From assembly GCA_018969565.1 (NCBI GenBank), contig JAGWYC010000013.1:1-18582 (forward strand): 18,582 bases of DNA. The letters are read 5' to 3'. The DNA comes from Bacteroidota bacterium (GTDB lineage Bacteria > Bacteroidota > Bacteroidia > NS11-12g > UBA955). Positions 6,801 to 13,605 of the stretch are shown piece after piece; positions within the stretch are counted from its first letter, which is position 1; each line of letters starts with the position of its first letter. The notes under the pieces are model-generated. The model ran no database searches and was not told the DNA's origin. It saw nothing but the letters and a program-made list of their open reading frames with translations. A program made the translations under genes and the position numbers.

Positions 6801-7542
6801 AATTATCTGCAAAAGATCCGGAATAGGTAGAAAACACCAGCACGGGATCTATGAGCAGCGGACCATGGAAACCCTTCGGTAAATTCACCTGAAACTTTAC
6901 GGTATCTCCCTGCAGCCGGTATGAAGTCTCGTAGGGCATACCCGGACCCAATTCGGGATTATACACCAGGGGAATATGTTCTTCCACCTTACCCAGTGAC
7001 GTTTCAATGCTTAATCGTCCTTTGAATAAAAATGGCTTACTGACTCCTTCGTATAAAAGTCCGATGCGTGAAAGATCCACTCCGGACTTGAGATGAAGGT
7101 TGTATTTCAGCGTATTTCCATCAGTACCCAGTTCCAAATCCACACCGGGGTAAAGGTTCCGCAGCCAGACTGTGGCAAAAGCTCTGGCTTTTGAAGCCCA
7201 TCGTGCAGGATCATGGCCATGAAAGAAATTATAATATTCAGGCATCTGCCCAAGCCCTTCATTTTGGGGGCTTTTATTGGCATTGCAGAAGCGCATGCGA
7301 TACGCATGCATCAACAGCGAATCGCCATCAGAAACATCCTGATGCCAGGACTGTGCTTTGGCTCTGTCGTAGCGTTGAAACACTAGAGCATCGCGCTCAA
7401 CATAGAGTTTTCCGCCCTGTAAATCGGCCCGGTACAGTACTTGTTCAGGCCATTGTCCAAGGTTCTCGACAAAGCGCAACTGGGCCTGCAACGGTAAAAC
7501 GCAGCCTATGGCCAATGCAGCAATGAGGTTTCTGAGAATCAC
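3829..7542 (-). CDS. Large secreted SBBP/propeller protein with T9SS type B sorting domain
   Basis: 1237 residues, reading from a GTG start at 7542; no in-frame ATG lies between it and the promoter-like box. Seen in order: signal peptide (ILRNLIAALAIGCVLPLQAQ); an N-terminal module starting FVENLGQWPEQVLYRAD, typical of the DUF7948 region that precedes SBBP repeats; several beta-propeller-like repeats of the type Y-G-T-Y-F/L-G-G ... D-x-x-G-N-x-Y (about residues 240-740); Ig/FN3-like beta modules (about 770-1140); and a gliding-motility-associated C-terminal domain (1149-1237: YVPDAFTPNGDEINDVW, FNRWGEKVFDS, VFAWMVVY). Known: this last domain directs export by the type IX secretion system and attachment at the cell surface. 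The protein is therefore probably a large adhesin or surface-layer protein; its ligand cannot be told from sequence. It is divergent from fmt. Confidence 0.92.
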   Translation of the reverse strand: MILRNLIAALAIGCVLPLQAQLRFVENLGQWPEQVLYRADLQGGKLYVERDALVFQRYDRAKAQSWHQDVSDGDSLLMHAYRMRFCNANKSPQNEGLGQMPEYYNFFHGHDPARWASKARAFATVWLRNLYPGVDLELGTDGNTLKYNLHLKSGVDLSRIGLLYEGVSKPFLFKGRLSIETSLGKVEEHIPLVYNPELGPGMPYETSYRLQGDTVKFQVNLPKGFHGPLLIDPVLVFSTYSGSFADNFGCTGTYDDFGNAYAGGTVFDFGFPTSMGSYQPRFGGGDPESRTGYGGSRDMGILKFSSDGKRLLYATYLGGSSNEQPHSMIVDPSGNLVILGSSRSSDFPNTGKGWDLTHNGDYDIVLAKLNATGTALLAATFAGGSGIDGMLGDREPLPNANGIPLMYNYADEFRGEVLCDSLGNIYLASTSYSSDFPLKNQVQTFSGNQDAVVMCFDNSLNRLNWSTCLGGTGYDAGYGLALGQNLDLYISGGSNSQRFPLAFQSFANINRGGMADGFLIRLNRNTGAFQSGIFVGTPAYDQCYFVQTDTKGKPYVFGQTEGNWYISPGVFGNAGGGQFITRFAPDLSAVDLSTAFGSSTQVPNISPSAFLVDRCDRIFVSGWGGATNSNVPKSQKNRGNTRNMPITSNAVQRTTDGSDFYIAVLGRNFNKLLYGTYFGGISTRTVDADEHVDGGTSRFDKKGIIYQAVCAGCGQNGLFPTTPGAYSRTNNSDNCNNAIFKIDFENLNQKPVSKDTLYRITATETLNFNIIGTDPDEQDTVYLEIERIGRAWDSVQGPYPQLTLQKGAGRSVALVQWNTNCSHSGKDTFFLRVRVHDRGCPKMDTTWNTIGIIVEPPPVVEPPREICLLLNESTGVVTLQWPASATHKYWKHLLLRRQEGVKIITLDTIRNANGGTFTDRNAFNPRSRNYCYYFVGVNSCGVLTDRGFRVCTQKELNAPIDSTYIITATVVDDKEVKVVWFRSGEADFGSYELYRATRDGKQAYKLIATITNRDDSVYTDRDVLVDLESYCYKVRVLDRCGHVSNKSNRACTIVLKGDATGKPLYYFDLSWMEYDYWKGGVSDYVLERRVDTGTLRPIVALPHPDFDYRDNKLNYDWGGYFYRVKAREASGGYNAESNSNEIYLFQPPELYVPDAFTPNGDEINDVWGTVPVFVRDYHMMVFNRWGEKVFDSKDKKLQWPGTMGQGKPFDNVFAWMVVYMGWDNRRYTQTGVVHVLE

Positions 7543-7561
7543 AACCTGAGCGGATTTAACA

Positions 7562-7569
7562 CAAATTTA
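7562..7569 (-). promoter_or_regulatory. -7 promoter box (TAAATTTG) for the T9SS surface protein gene
   Basis: On the minus strand TAAATTTG fits TAnnTTTG, 19 nt before the GTG at 7542. It adjoins the palindrome shared with the fmt side. Confidence 0.5.
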
Positions 7570-7581
7570 GGCAAATTTGCC
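7570..7581. promoter_or_regulatory. 12-bp palindrome between divergent genes, likely part of the fmt promoter
   Basis: GGCAAATTTGCC is a perfect palindrome in the 50-bp gap between the surface protein gene and fmt. Its plus-strand half CAAATTTGC differs from the -7 consensus TAnnTTTGC at one position and lies 12 nt before the fmt ATG. It could be a promoter half, an operator, or chance. Confidence 0.4.
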
Positions 7582-7592
7582 ACCTGATATTT

Positions 7593-8504
7593 ATGCGAAT
7601 CCTGTTCTTCGGCACCCCGGAATTTGCGGCTTGCAGCCTGCAGCTTATGATTGAACGAGGCTTTCAGGTTGTAGGTGTAGTGACAGCGCCAGATAAACCT
7701 GCCGGCCGTGGATTAAAAGTTCGGGAAAGCGCAGTAAAACAGGTTGCATTATCATACGGGATTCCCGTTTTGCAACCGGTGAATCTGAAGGCTCCTGAAT
7801 TTCAGGAACAATTAAAGGTGCTTGCACCGGACCTGGGTGTTGTGATTGCGTTCCGCATGCTTCCCCAATCGGTATGGAGTCTCCCTCCGATGGGAACCTT
7901 TAACCTGCACGCTTCCCTGCTACCTGATTACAGAGGGGCCGCTCCGATCAACAGAGCGCTGATGAACGGGGAAAAGAAGACCGGAGTAACCACGTTTTTC
8001 CTGAAACACGAAATAGATACCGGCGATATCCTGTTGCAGGATTCCCTGGAAATACTGCCTGACGAAAATGCAGGAAACTTGCATGACCGCCTGATGCATC
8101 TGGGCGCAGACCTGGTGATATGCACTCTGGAAGGCATCCGTAGTAAAAGCCTGAATCCGAAACCACAGGAAGCACGCGGCACCTTGCATGCTGCCCCAAA
8201 GATATTTCCGGAGGATTGCCGCATCAACTGGGACCTTGACTGCGCATTAGTACACAACCATATACGCGGATTGGCACCGATTCCTGGAGCCTTTACCTCT
8301 TATAAAGGCATGCACGTTAAAATTCTGGAAAGTCGTGTCCTGCCTAAAATGAACGCTGAACCGGGAAGTTGGTACAAACCAGGCCCGGGAAGAGTGGCCG
8401 TGGCGTGCAAAAGAGGTGCCATTGAGGTACTGATGTTGCAGCCGGAAGGAAAAAAGAAAATGGCTGCTGCTGACTTTGCCAATGGTTGGATGCAGGTCGT
8501 CTGA
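7593..8504 (+). CDS. fmt: Methionyl-tRNA formyltransferase
   Basis: 303 residues, usual length about 310. The enzyme transfers a formyl group from 10-formyltetrahydrofolate to Met-tRNA(fMet) for translation initiation in the cytosol. Seen: N-terminal MRILFFGTPEFA; the catalytic triad N104, H106 and D142 (FNLHASLLPDYRGAAPIN, then HEIDTGDIL), matching the E. coli Asn106/His108/Asp144 arrangement with a two-residue offset; and a C-terminal tRNA-binding OB-like domain from about 205 (INWDLDCALVHNHIRGLAPIPGA). No def gene is adjacent. It is followed by 183 bp of T-rich DNA before the sigma factor. Confidence 0.97.
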   Translation: MRILFFGTPEFAACSLQLMIERGFQVVGVVTAPDKPAGRGLKVRESAVKQVALSYGIPVLQPVNLKAPEFQEQLKVLAPDLGVVIAFRMLPQSVWSLPPMGTFNLHASLLPDYRGAAPINRALMNGEKKTGVTTFFLKHEIDTGDILLQDSLEILPDENAGNLHDRLMHLGADLVICTLEGIRSKSLNPKPQEARGTLHAAPKIFPEDCRINWDLDCALVHNHIRGLAPIPGAFTSYKGMHVKILESRVLPKMNAEPGSWYKPGPGRVAVACKRGAIEVLMLQPEGKKKMAAADFANGWMQVV

Positions 8505-8556
8505 CCGTTTTTTCTGCCCTTCCTTCGAAAATATTTTTATTTTTTTATTACGGAAA

Positions 8557-8589
8557 TTTGGATTTGTGAATTCATTTTTTCTAACTTGC
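8557..8589 (+). promoter_or_regulatory. Weak candidate promoter upstream of the sigma factor gene
   Basis: TTTG at 8557-8560, 21-bp spacer, then TAACTTGC (8582-8589), an imperfect match to the Bacteroidota TTTG / TAnnTTTG pair. It would leave a leader of about 95 nt before the strong ribosome binding site. Apart from this I see only T-rich sequence in 8505-8670. Confidence 0.25.
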
Positions 8590-8672
8590 TGATTACAAAT
8601 CGCAGTCAGCCTATAGATAAACCCTTACCACAGAAACTTTACGTCGAAGTTCCCCTGTAACCGAACTAAACA

Positions 8673-8679
8673 AAGGAGG
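8673..8679 (+). promoter_or_regulatory. Canonical Shine-Dalgarno site of the sigma factor gene
   Basis: AAGGAGG ends 8 nt before the ATG at 8688. It is a full match to the anti-SD sequence, whereas the other starts in this window (rplU, rpmA, tonB-like, folC, fmt) show none, as usual in Bacteroidota. It fixes the start codon. Confidence 0.75.
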
Positions 8680-8687
8680 GTTTAACT

Positions 8688-9266
8688 ATGCACACAAACT
8701 TGATTCCCGACCAGAGGCTGGTGATTTCCTATCTTGAAGGAAATGAAGCCGCGCTTGAAATGCTCATCAGGCGGTACAAACAGAAGGTAATGACCTCCAT
8801 TTACATGCTGGTGCACGACCGGTATCTTGCGGAAGACATCTTTCAGGAAACCTTTATTAAAGTGATTCACTCGCTCAGGCAAGGGAAATATCAGCATGAA
8901 GGAAAGTTCTTGCCCTGGGTAATCCGAATTGCACGGAATCTATGTATTGACCACATCCGCAGGCGCAAGAAGATGCCGGCCATTACCGACAGCGAAGGCA
9001 AAGATGTGTTCGGCTACATTAAGGTGGATGAACCCAATGCGCAGGATCGCATAGAATTCAATCAAACCAACAGCCTCTTGCTTTCCCTTATTGAGAAGCT
9101 TCCCGAGGAACAACGTGAGGTGCTGATACTTCGGCATTACGGCGATCTGAGTTTTAAAGAAATTGCCGATTTGACCGGTTGCAGCATCAACACCGCTCTG
9201 GGCAGAATGCGCTATGCCATCCTCAATTTGAGAAAAATGATGGTTTTTGCGGAGCAAAGGCAATAA
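8688..9266 (+). CDS. ECF-type sigma-70 family RNA polymerase sigma factor
   Basis: 192 residues, normal for an ECF sigma factor. Seen: region 2 (about 10-95) with the typical D-x-x-A-E-D-I-F-Q-E-T-F-I-K core (RYLAEDIFQETFIKV), W77 and ARNLCIDHIRRRKK; no region 3; region 4 (about 125-185) with the helix-turn-helix SFKEIADLTGCSINTALGRM. It would recruit core RNA polymerase to its own set of promoters. The next gene (37 bp downstream) encodes a 78-residue protein in the position where ECF anti-sigma factors sit. Many Bacteroidota ECF factors pair with small partners lacking the zinc-finger motif. Regulon and signal are not visible. Confidence 0.93.
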   Translation: MHTNLIPDQRLVISYLEGNEAALEMLIRRYKQKVMTSIYMLVHDRYLAEDIFQETFIKVIHSLRQGKYQHEGKFLPWVIRIARNLCIDHIRRRKKMPAITDSEGKDVFGYIKVDEPNAQDRIEFNQTNSLLLSLIEKLPEEQREVLILRHYGDLSFKEIADLTGCSINTALGRMRYAILNLRKMMVFAEQRQ

Positions 9267-9278
9267 TGGAATGATTGC

Positions 9279-9301
9279 GGCGTTAGCAAGATTTTAACGC
9301 C
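9279..9301 (+). promoter_or_regulatory. Hairpin between sigma gene and its downstream partner
   Basis: GGCGTTA (9279-9285), 9-nt loop, TAACGCC (9295-9301): a perfect 7-bp stem ending 1 nt before the ATG at 9303. It covers the place where a ribosome would load, so it could lower translation of the partner relative to the sigma factor. There is no T run after it, so it is not a terminator. Confidence 0.5.
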
Positions 9302-9302
9302 T

Positions 9303-9539
9303 ATGCATCAAACCATTACACAGGAAGACATTATTCGCTATACCTACGGAGAAACTGCTGAAGAGGAAACGGTGCTCATTGAACAGGCGCTGGCTTCCAA
9401 TGAACAGTTACAGGATTTTTATATTCTGATGAAGCAGGTGGCTGATGACCTCAATAACATGAAAATGACTCCGCATCCAACAACGGTCAGGATCATTCTG
9501 GAGGAATCGCAGGACAGTTCGCTGGAAATCAGCAGTTGA
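9303..9539 (+). CDS. Small acidic protein, possible anti-sigma partner
   Basis: 78 residues, starting MHQTITQEDIIRYTYGETAE. Seen: mostly helical and strongly acidic, a Y-x-Y-G-E-T start followed by an EEETVLIEQALASNEQL helix and a second helix with DDLNNMKM; no Cys, so no zinc-binding HC2 motif, and no membrane segment. The pattern of a short helical domain counting 'x-L-x-E-x-A-L-x-x-x-x-x-L' resembles the N-terminal half of soluble anti-sigma domains of Bacteroidota, cut before the usual membrane part. Its location 37 bp after the sigma gene is the main reason for suggesting an anti-sigma or modulator role. The start is the only ATG in frame near the hairpin. Confidence 0.7.
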   Translation: MHQTITQEDIIRYTYGETAEEETVLIEQALASNEQLQDFYILMKQVADDLNNMKMTPHPTTVRIILEESQDSSLEISS

Positions 9540-9636
9540 TCTGAGTTGCCCGATATGAATCTGCGATAAATCAACCTAAAAAAGTGCATTGCATGTTTAA
9601 ATGGACTTTTTTTGAAGCTTCATTTGAATCATCCTT

Positions 9637-10602
9637 ATGGCGAACCACAGCTCTTTAGCATCCATACCAAAGCTGGATTTATCCGATTTTCTGAGCAATG
9701 ACACCGCTCGTAAAGTCCATTTTGTACAAGAATTAGGAAAAGCCTACGAAGACATAGGATTTGTAGCCATTCGCAATCATGGTGTGGATCCTGACATGCT
9801 GGAACAGCTTTATGCCGATGTGAAATCGTTTTTCGCACTGCCGGAATCCGTAAAACTAAAATACGATGATACCGAAGGCGGCGGTCAGCGCGGCTATACC
9901 GGATTTGGCAAGGAGCACGCAAAGGACCGCAAAGCGGGCGACTTAAAAGAATTCTGGCATTTCGGTCAGTATGCTCCCGAAAGCGACCCATTATTTTCAT
10001 TCTACCCGCCGAATAAACAAGTTGCGGAAGTTCCGCGGTTTAACGACAGCGGCAAAGCCATTTATCAGGCGTTGGAACACTGTGGTATGCAGATGTTGCG
10101 TGCCATAGCCCTGCATCTGAATCTGGAAGAACATTATTTCGATAACAAAGTGCGCTATGGGAACAGTATTCTAAGGCCCATCCACTACCCTCCTATCACC
10201 GGCGAGCCTAAAGACGCCATCCGTGCCGGCGAACATGAGGATATCAATCTGATTACGCTACTGGTAGGCGCCAGTGCAGACGGGCTGGAAGTGCTGGATA
10301 AAAGCGGTAACTGGGTTCCGGTTACCGAGGTAGAAAACCATATTGTAGTCAACGTAGGCGATATGCTCCAGCGTCTCACCAATGACCGGCTGAAAAGCAC
10401 GACACATCGCGTGGTAAATCCACCACGTGAACTCTGGAATACCCCTCGCTACAGCATTCCTTTTTTCCTGCATCCCAGACCTGAAACGCGACTCGATTGT
10501 CTGCCTTCCTGTATTGATGCGCAGCACCCAAAGAAATATGCAGATTGCAGCGCCAATGAGTTCCTGATGGAACGCTTACGTGAAATCGGACTGATTAAAT
10601 AA
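9637..10602 (+). CDS. Isopenicillin N synthase-like Fe(II)/2-oxoglutarate oxygenase
   Basis: 321 residues, as usual for the family. Seen: N-terminal DIOX_N-type domain (IPKLDLSDF at 10-18, YEDIGFVAIRNHGV at 37-50) and C-terminal 2OG-FeII domain with the metal triad H200-x-D202 (GEHEDINLITLL) and H257 (STTHRVVNP), and the 2-oxoglutarate binding R271-x-S273 (RYSIPFF). Known: the family oxidises diverse small molecules; gibberellin, flavonoid, beta-lactam and ethylene-forming enzymes are members. The bacterial substrate cannot be told. It is probably cytosolic, since no signal peptide is seen. The 97-bp gap before it holds only a 10-bp TGAAGCTTCA palindrome at 9613-9622. It converges with the thioesterase gene, the two stop codons being 6 bp apart. 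Confidence 0.9.
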   Translation: MANHSSLASIPKLDLSDFLSNDTARKVHFVQELGKAYEDIGFVAIRNHGVDPDMLEQLYADVKSFFALPESVKLKYDDTEGGGQRGYTGFGKEHAKDRKAGDLKEFWHFGQYAPESDPLFSFYPPNKQVAEVPRFNDSGKAIYQALEHCGMQMLRAIALHLNLEEHYFDNKVRYGNSILRPIHYPPITGEPKDAIRAGEHEDINLITLLVGASADGLEVLDKSGNWVPVTEVENHIVVNVGDMLQRLTNDRLKSTTHRVVNPPRELWNTPRYSIPFFLHPRPETRLDCLPSCIDAQHPKKYADCSANEFLMERLREIGLIK

Positions 10603-10608
10603 ACCTTA

Positions 10609-11127
10609 CTAAGGAAGAAACAAATTCTTCAGCTCCTGGGCTTCGTCCGGCTTCATTTTACCTGCCAGAATGAGGCGCACTTGACGGCGCCTGAGCGCTC
10701 CATCGAAACGCTGTTTCTCCAGTTCGCTTTCGGGCATTAATTCGGGAACCTTTACCGGTTTATTCCTGCTGTCAAGCGCCACAAAGGTGTAATATGCCTC
10801 ATTGCAACGCACAATTTCGTTGCGTGGGATATTTTGGGCAAAAACCTCCAGATATACCTCCATACTGGAATTAAAAGCTCGTGAAACCTGCGCCTGGAGG
10901 GTAACAACATCGCCCAGATGTATGGCTTCTTTGAATGAAACGCTATCGACAGAAGCCGTCACCACTATCTGATTGCTGTGCTTTTGTGCAGCAATAGCAG
11001 CACAGATATCCATCCAATGGAGCAGCCGTCCGCCCATCAGATTTCCCAAGGTATTGGTATCGTTGGGCAGCACAATTTCGTTCATGATGGTGAAGCTGTC
11101 CGACGGAGTTCTGCGATGAGTATTCAT
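10609..11127 (-). CDS. Acyl-CoA thioesterase, hotdog fold (YciA/BFIT type)
   Basis: 172 residues. Seen: single hotdog domain with the family signature LPNDTNTLGNLMGGRLLHWM, followed by D40, then VVTASVDSVSFKEAIHLGD and SSMEVYLEVFA. N25 and D40/D61 are the likely active-site and structural residues. Known: these cytosolic enzymes hydrolyse acyl-CoA to free acid and CoA and adjust acyl-CoA pools; chain-length preference is not visible. A C-terminal tail (about 130-172) is basic and helical. The start at 11127 keeps the conserved SDSFTIMNEIVLPND stretch, so it is preferred to the internal Met at 15. It lies downstream of rpmA, separated by a terminator, and has its own -7 box. Confidence 0.9.
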   Translation of the reverse strand: MNTHRRTPSDSFTIMNEIVLPNDTNTLGNLMGGRLLHWMDICAAIAAQKHSNQIVVTASVDSVSFKEAIHLGDVVTLQAQVSRAFNSSMEVYLEVFAQNIPRNEIVRCNEAYYTFVALDSRNKPVKVPELMPESELEKQRFDGALRRRQVRLILAGKMKPDEAQELKNLFLP

Positions 11128-11140
11128 GGAATATTGGGTA

Positions 11141-11148
11141 CAAAAATA
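11141..11148 (-). promoter_or_regulatory. -7 promoter box (TATTTTTG) for the thioesterase gene
   Basis: On the minus strand TATTTTTG fits TAnnTTTG, 13 nt before the ATG at 11127. It is at the same time the T run of the rpmA terminator just upstream. No good -33 box is visible. Confidence 0.4.
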
Positions 11149-11171
11149 AAGACCGGCACGAGGCCGGTCTT
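11141..11171 (-). terminator. Rho-independent terminator of the rplU-rpmA operon
   Basis: On the minus strand AAGACCGGC, loop CTCGT, GCCGGTCTT forms a perfect 9-bp GC-rich stem, followed by TATTTTTG. It lies 27 bp after the rpmA stop codon. On the plus strand it is followed by GAGAATTTC, so it works on the minus strand. Confidence 0.85.
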
Positions 11172-11197
11172 GAGAATTTCATCAGGAAACAGTTCCA

Positions 11198-11458
11198 TTA
11201 AGCTTCAGCGTGCACCACTGAAACGAAAGATCTGTTATTTGCGCCTTTGTGGAATTTCACTACACCGGGGGTGAGTGCAAACAAGGTATGGTCTTTACCG
11301 ATACCCACGTTGATTCCTGGATGGTGTTTAGTACCACGCTGGCGAACAATGATGTTGCCGGCGATTACCTTCTGACCACCGAAAATTTTCACGCCCAAGC
11401 GTTTGCTGTGCGATTCGCGTCCGTTTTTACTACTGCCTGCGCCTTTTTTGTGTGCCAT
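11198..11458 (-). CDS. rpmA: Ribosomal protein L27
   Basis: 86 residues, the usual length. The N-terminus MAHKKGAGSSKNGRESHSKR matches L27, with the mature start expected after Met; there is no extra N-terminal peptide of the kind cleaved in Firmicutes. Further family motifs are RLGVKIFGGQKV, AGNIIVRQRGTKHHPG and GKDHTLFALTPGVVKF. L27 is a 50S subunit protein whose N-terminal tail reaches the peptidyl transferase centre. Second gene of the rplU-rpmA operon, 19 bp after rplU. Confidence 0.98.
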   Translation of the reverse strand: MAHKKGAGSSKNGRESHSKRLGVKIFGGQKVIAGNIIVRQRGTKHHPGINVGIGKDHTLFALTPGVVKFHKGANNRSFVSVVHAEA

Positions 11459-11477
11459 GTCTTTATATCTTTAAGCG

Positions 11478-11789
11478 TTAAGCCTTGATGGATTCAATTT
11501 GAATGCGGGTGAACTGCTGGCGGTGTCCACGTTTTACAGCATAACCTTTACGCCTTTTCTTTTTAAAGACCAACACTTTGTCGCCTTTAACGTGGCTAAG
11601 CACTTTGGCTTCTACACTACCTCCGCTGATTAAGGGCGTACCCACTTGGGTTTTGCCGTTATGCTCCACAAGCAATACACGGTCGAAGGATACCTTGGAA
11701 CCTTCTTCCGCTGCCAGCCTGTGAACATAAATGGACTGATTCTCAGCCACTTTGAACTGCTTGCCTGCTATTTCTACAACTGCGTACAT
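11478..11789 (-). CDS. rplU: Ribosomal protein L21
   Basis: 103 residues from the ATG at 11789 (MYAVVEIAGKQFKV). Seen: the L21 pattern KVLVFKKKRRKGYAVKRGHRQ and RIQIESIKA at the end. It binds 23S rRNA in the 50S subunit. An ORF extending to 11831 would add 14 residues, but that start lies inside the region of the promoter (11808-11839) and the added residues are not part of the family, so 11789 is used. Confidence 0.97.
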   Translation of the reverse strand: MYAVVEIAGKQFKVAENQSIYVHRLAAEEGSKVSFDRVLLVEHNGKTQVGTPLISGGSVEAKVLSHVKGDKVLVFKKKRRKGYAVKRGHRQQFTRIQIESIKA

Positions 11790-11807
11790 GTCCGAAAAAT
11801 GAGGGCG

Positions 11808-11839
11808 CAAACTTAGCACTTTTTTATCCATAAATCAAA
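11808..11839 (-). promoter_or_regulatory. rplU-rpmA promoter, -33 TTTG and -7 TAAGTTTG
   Basis: On the minus strand: TTTG (11839-11836), 20-bp spacer, TAAGTTTG (11815-11808), followed by C. This is the best match in the window to the Bacteroidota consensus TTTG-N19-TAnnTTTG. It predicts a leader of about 12 nt before the ATG at 11789. Confidence 0.75.
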
Positions 11840-11952
11840 GCTTCAGGGGAAATTCCCAAATTCTCTTCCAATAAAAAGACAGGTGGTAGCGTTTTACATC
11901 ATCATGCCGCAAATTGTGGAAACATTCAGCTTCCCGAAAAACGGCGGTGCTT

Positions 11953-11960
11953 TACTTTTG
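11953..11960 (+). promoter_or_regulatory. -7 promoter box (TACTTTTG) of the barrel-SPOR-tonB-folC gene run
   Basis: TACTTTTG fits TAnnTTTG, 7 nt before the ATG at 11968, so the transcript would be almost leaderless. No clear -33 box is seen. It is the only strong promoter-like match before the four plus-strand genes. Confidence 0.5.
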
Positions 11961-11967
11961 AACTGCG

Positions 11968-13584
11968 ATGTTATTCCGTCGAATTCACATGCTCTTCCTG
12001 GCCGGGCTGCCCACCCTGCTTCAAGCTCAGGATACCATTAACAGAATTGACCCCATCGGGGTTCAGGTAACTTATGAGCCCAACCTGCGCGATGCCCGTA
12101 AGATTGACCTCACTCCTGAAACGGAGAAACGTCGCTTTGAAGTGCCGCGTCTGGAATACTCCATCTACCCTGTTCAATGGGATGCGCGCAGGGTGGTGAA
12201 GGTGCAGCCTCCTTCCAAAATTAAAATAAACGGAGACAGTTCGGGTACGCCCAATTATGCCAAGGCCGGATATGGGTTGTACAACTTCAAGCATTTGGGT
12301 GTTTACCTGGCTAATCGCCCAAATCCCAAGTATAGCTACGGTGTGAAATTGCATCACCTCAGCGCTGACCAGAATAACAGCAGTCGCGATTTCTCGGACA
12401 ATTCCATATTGCTCAGCGGCAGCCGTTTTTTCAACCGCAGCAGCTTCACAGGTGTTGTATCCTATGACCGGAACATGGTGCGTTTCTATGGAATGGATAC
12501 CTCATTCAGGGCTGAAGGCGTGGAAACTCGGAAAATTACCGATGCCTGGAAATTCTCCACTCGCTACGAAAACAAGGAGCTCGGCAAAAAACCGGGTTTC
12601 TATGCCGGATTTTCTTTTCAGCAATTTGGCACAAACCTGAACCAAAGCGAATCGGAACTCAATGCTGAAGCAGGCGCCCATAAAAACCTAAAAACGGGGA
12701 GAATTGCTGCCGATTTTGGTCTGGGCACGCTGAATGTCAAGCAGGATACCAATAACCAAAACATTCTTTTCTTTGATGTGCGCCCTTCATACCGCTTCCA
12801 CAAAAAGAAAACGGAAGTGAGTGCCGGCTTTAATGCCACCTACCTGGTACAGGGAAAAATTGCTGATTTCTACATCAATCCTGTGGTGCACGCAGAATAT
12901 CAACTTATGCCCGATGCAGTGCGTGTATTCGGAGGCATTTCCGGTGGTGTACAGCGCAACTCCCTGAGCAGAATGAATCAAACCAATCCATTCCTGTATG
13001 ACAGCATCGCGCTGCGGCAAACCTATGAGAGTTTCTCCATCTATGGTGGTGCTAAAGGGAAAATCACCAATAACAGTGAATTCAGGGTAACCCTCTCCCA
13101 CCGCAATCTGATTGATATGCCTCTGTACATCAATTCCGGAGATTCCCTGAATAGTTTCATGCCGGTATATGACAACATAGGGATCACCCGTCTGAATCCG
13201 GAAGTTCGATTTGGCGTCGGAGAGAAGTTCAAACTATCGCTGAGCGGAATGCTGAACGCCTATAATCTGGAATCTGAGGCTCGGGCCTGGCAATTACCCA
13301 ATACGGAATTCAAGGTTGACGCCACCTACCAGATTGGAAATAAAATTCGTATTAGCGCCTATGTACACGGTATGGGCACGCGTTATCAGCAAATCTACCT
13401 GAAGCAGAACAACCTGAAGGTGAAAGGATTTATGGACGCTAACCTCATGACCGAGTACCATTTAAGCGAGCGTTTCAGAGTTTGGCTGAATCTTGCCAAT
13501 ATGACCAGTAATTCCTATCAGTATTGGTATCGTTACCCGCGTTATGGATTTACAGCCCTCGGCGGTCTGGCCGTTTCATTTTAA
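11968..13584 (+). CDS. Outer-membrane beta-barrel protein, TonB-dependent-receptor-like
   Basis: 538 residues. Seen: signal peptide (MLFRRIHMLFLAGLPTLLQAQ, cut near 20-21), a 60-100 residue N-terminal part without the TonB-box/plug domain, then many alternating hydrophobic/polar strands ending in the outer-membrane signature with a C-terminal Phe (ALGGLAVSF). It is therefore a barrel without a plug, a type found next to SPOR-domain genes in Bacteroidota. Ligand or transport role is unknown. First of four closely spaced plus-strand genes: 21 bp to the next. Confidence 0.8.
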   Translation: MLFRRIHMLFLAGLPTLLQAQDTINRIDPIGVQVTYEPNLRDARKIDLTPETEKRRFEVPRLEYSIYPVQWDARRVVKVQPPSKIKINGDSSGTPNYAKAGYGLYNFKHLGVYLANRPNPKYSYGVKLHHLSADQNNSSRDFSDNSILLSGSRFFNRSSFTGVVSYDRNMVRFYGMDTSFRAEGVETRKITDAWKFSTRYENKELGKKPGFYAGFSFQQFGTNLNQSESELNAEAGAHKNLKTGRIAADFGLGTLNVKQDTNNQNILFFDVRPSYRFHKKKTEVSAGFNATYLVQGKIADFYINPVVHAEYQLMPDAVRVFGGISGGVQRNSLSRMNQTNPFLYDSIALRQTYESFSIYGGAKGKITNNSEFRVTLSHRNLIDMPLYINSGDSLNSFMPVYDNIGITRLNPEVRFGVGEKFKLSLSGMLNAYNLESEARAWQLPNTEFKVDATYQIGNKIRISAYVHGMGTRYQQIYLKQNNLKVKGFMDANLMTEYHLSERFRVWLNLANMTSNSYQYWYRYPRYGFTALGGLAVSF

Positions 13585-13605
13585 AGAATTATCTTCGCGT
13601 ATTGC

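Noticed and set aside
4170..7307. Several 60-160 aa ORFs on both strands within the large surface protein
   Set aside because: All overlap a continuous 1237-residue frame with signal peptide and sorting domain; none has its own family signature.
11790..11831. 14-residue N-terminal extension of L21
   Set aside because: It lies over the rplU promoter and is absent from the family.
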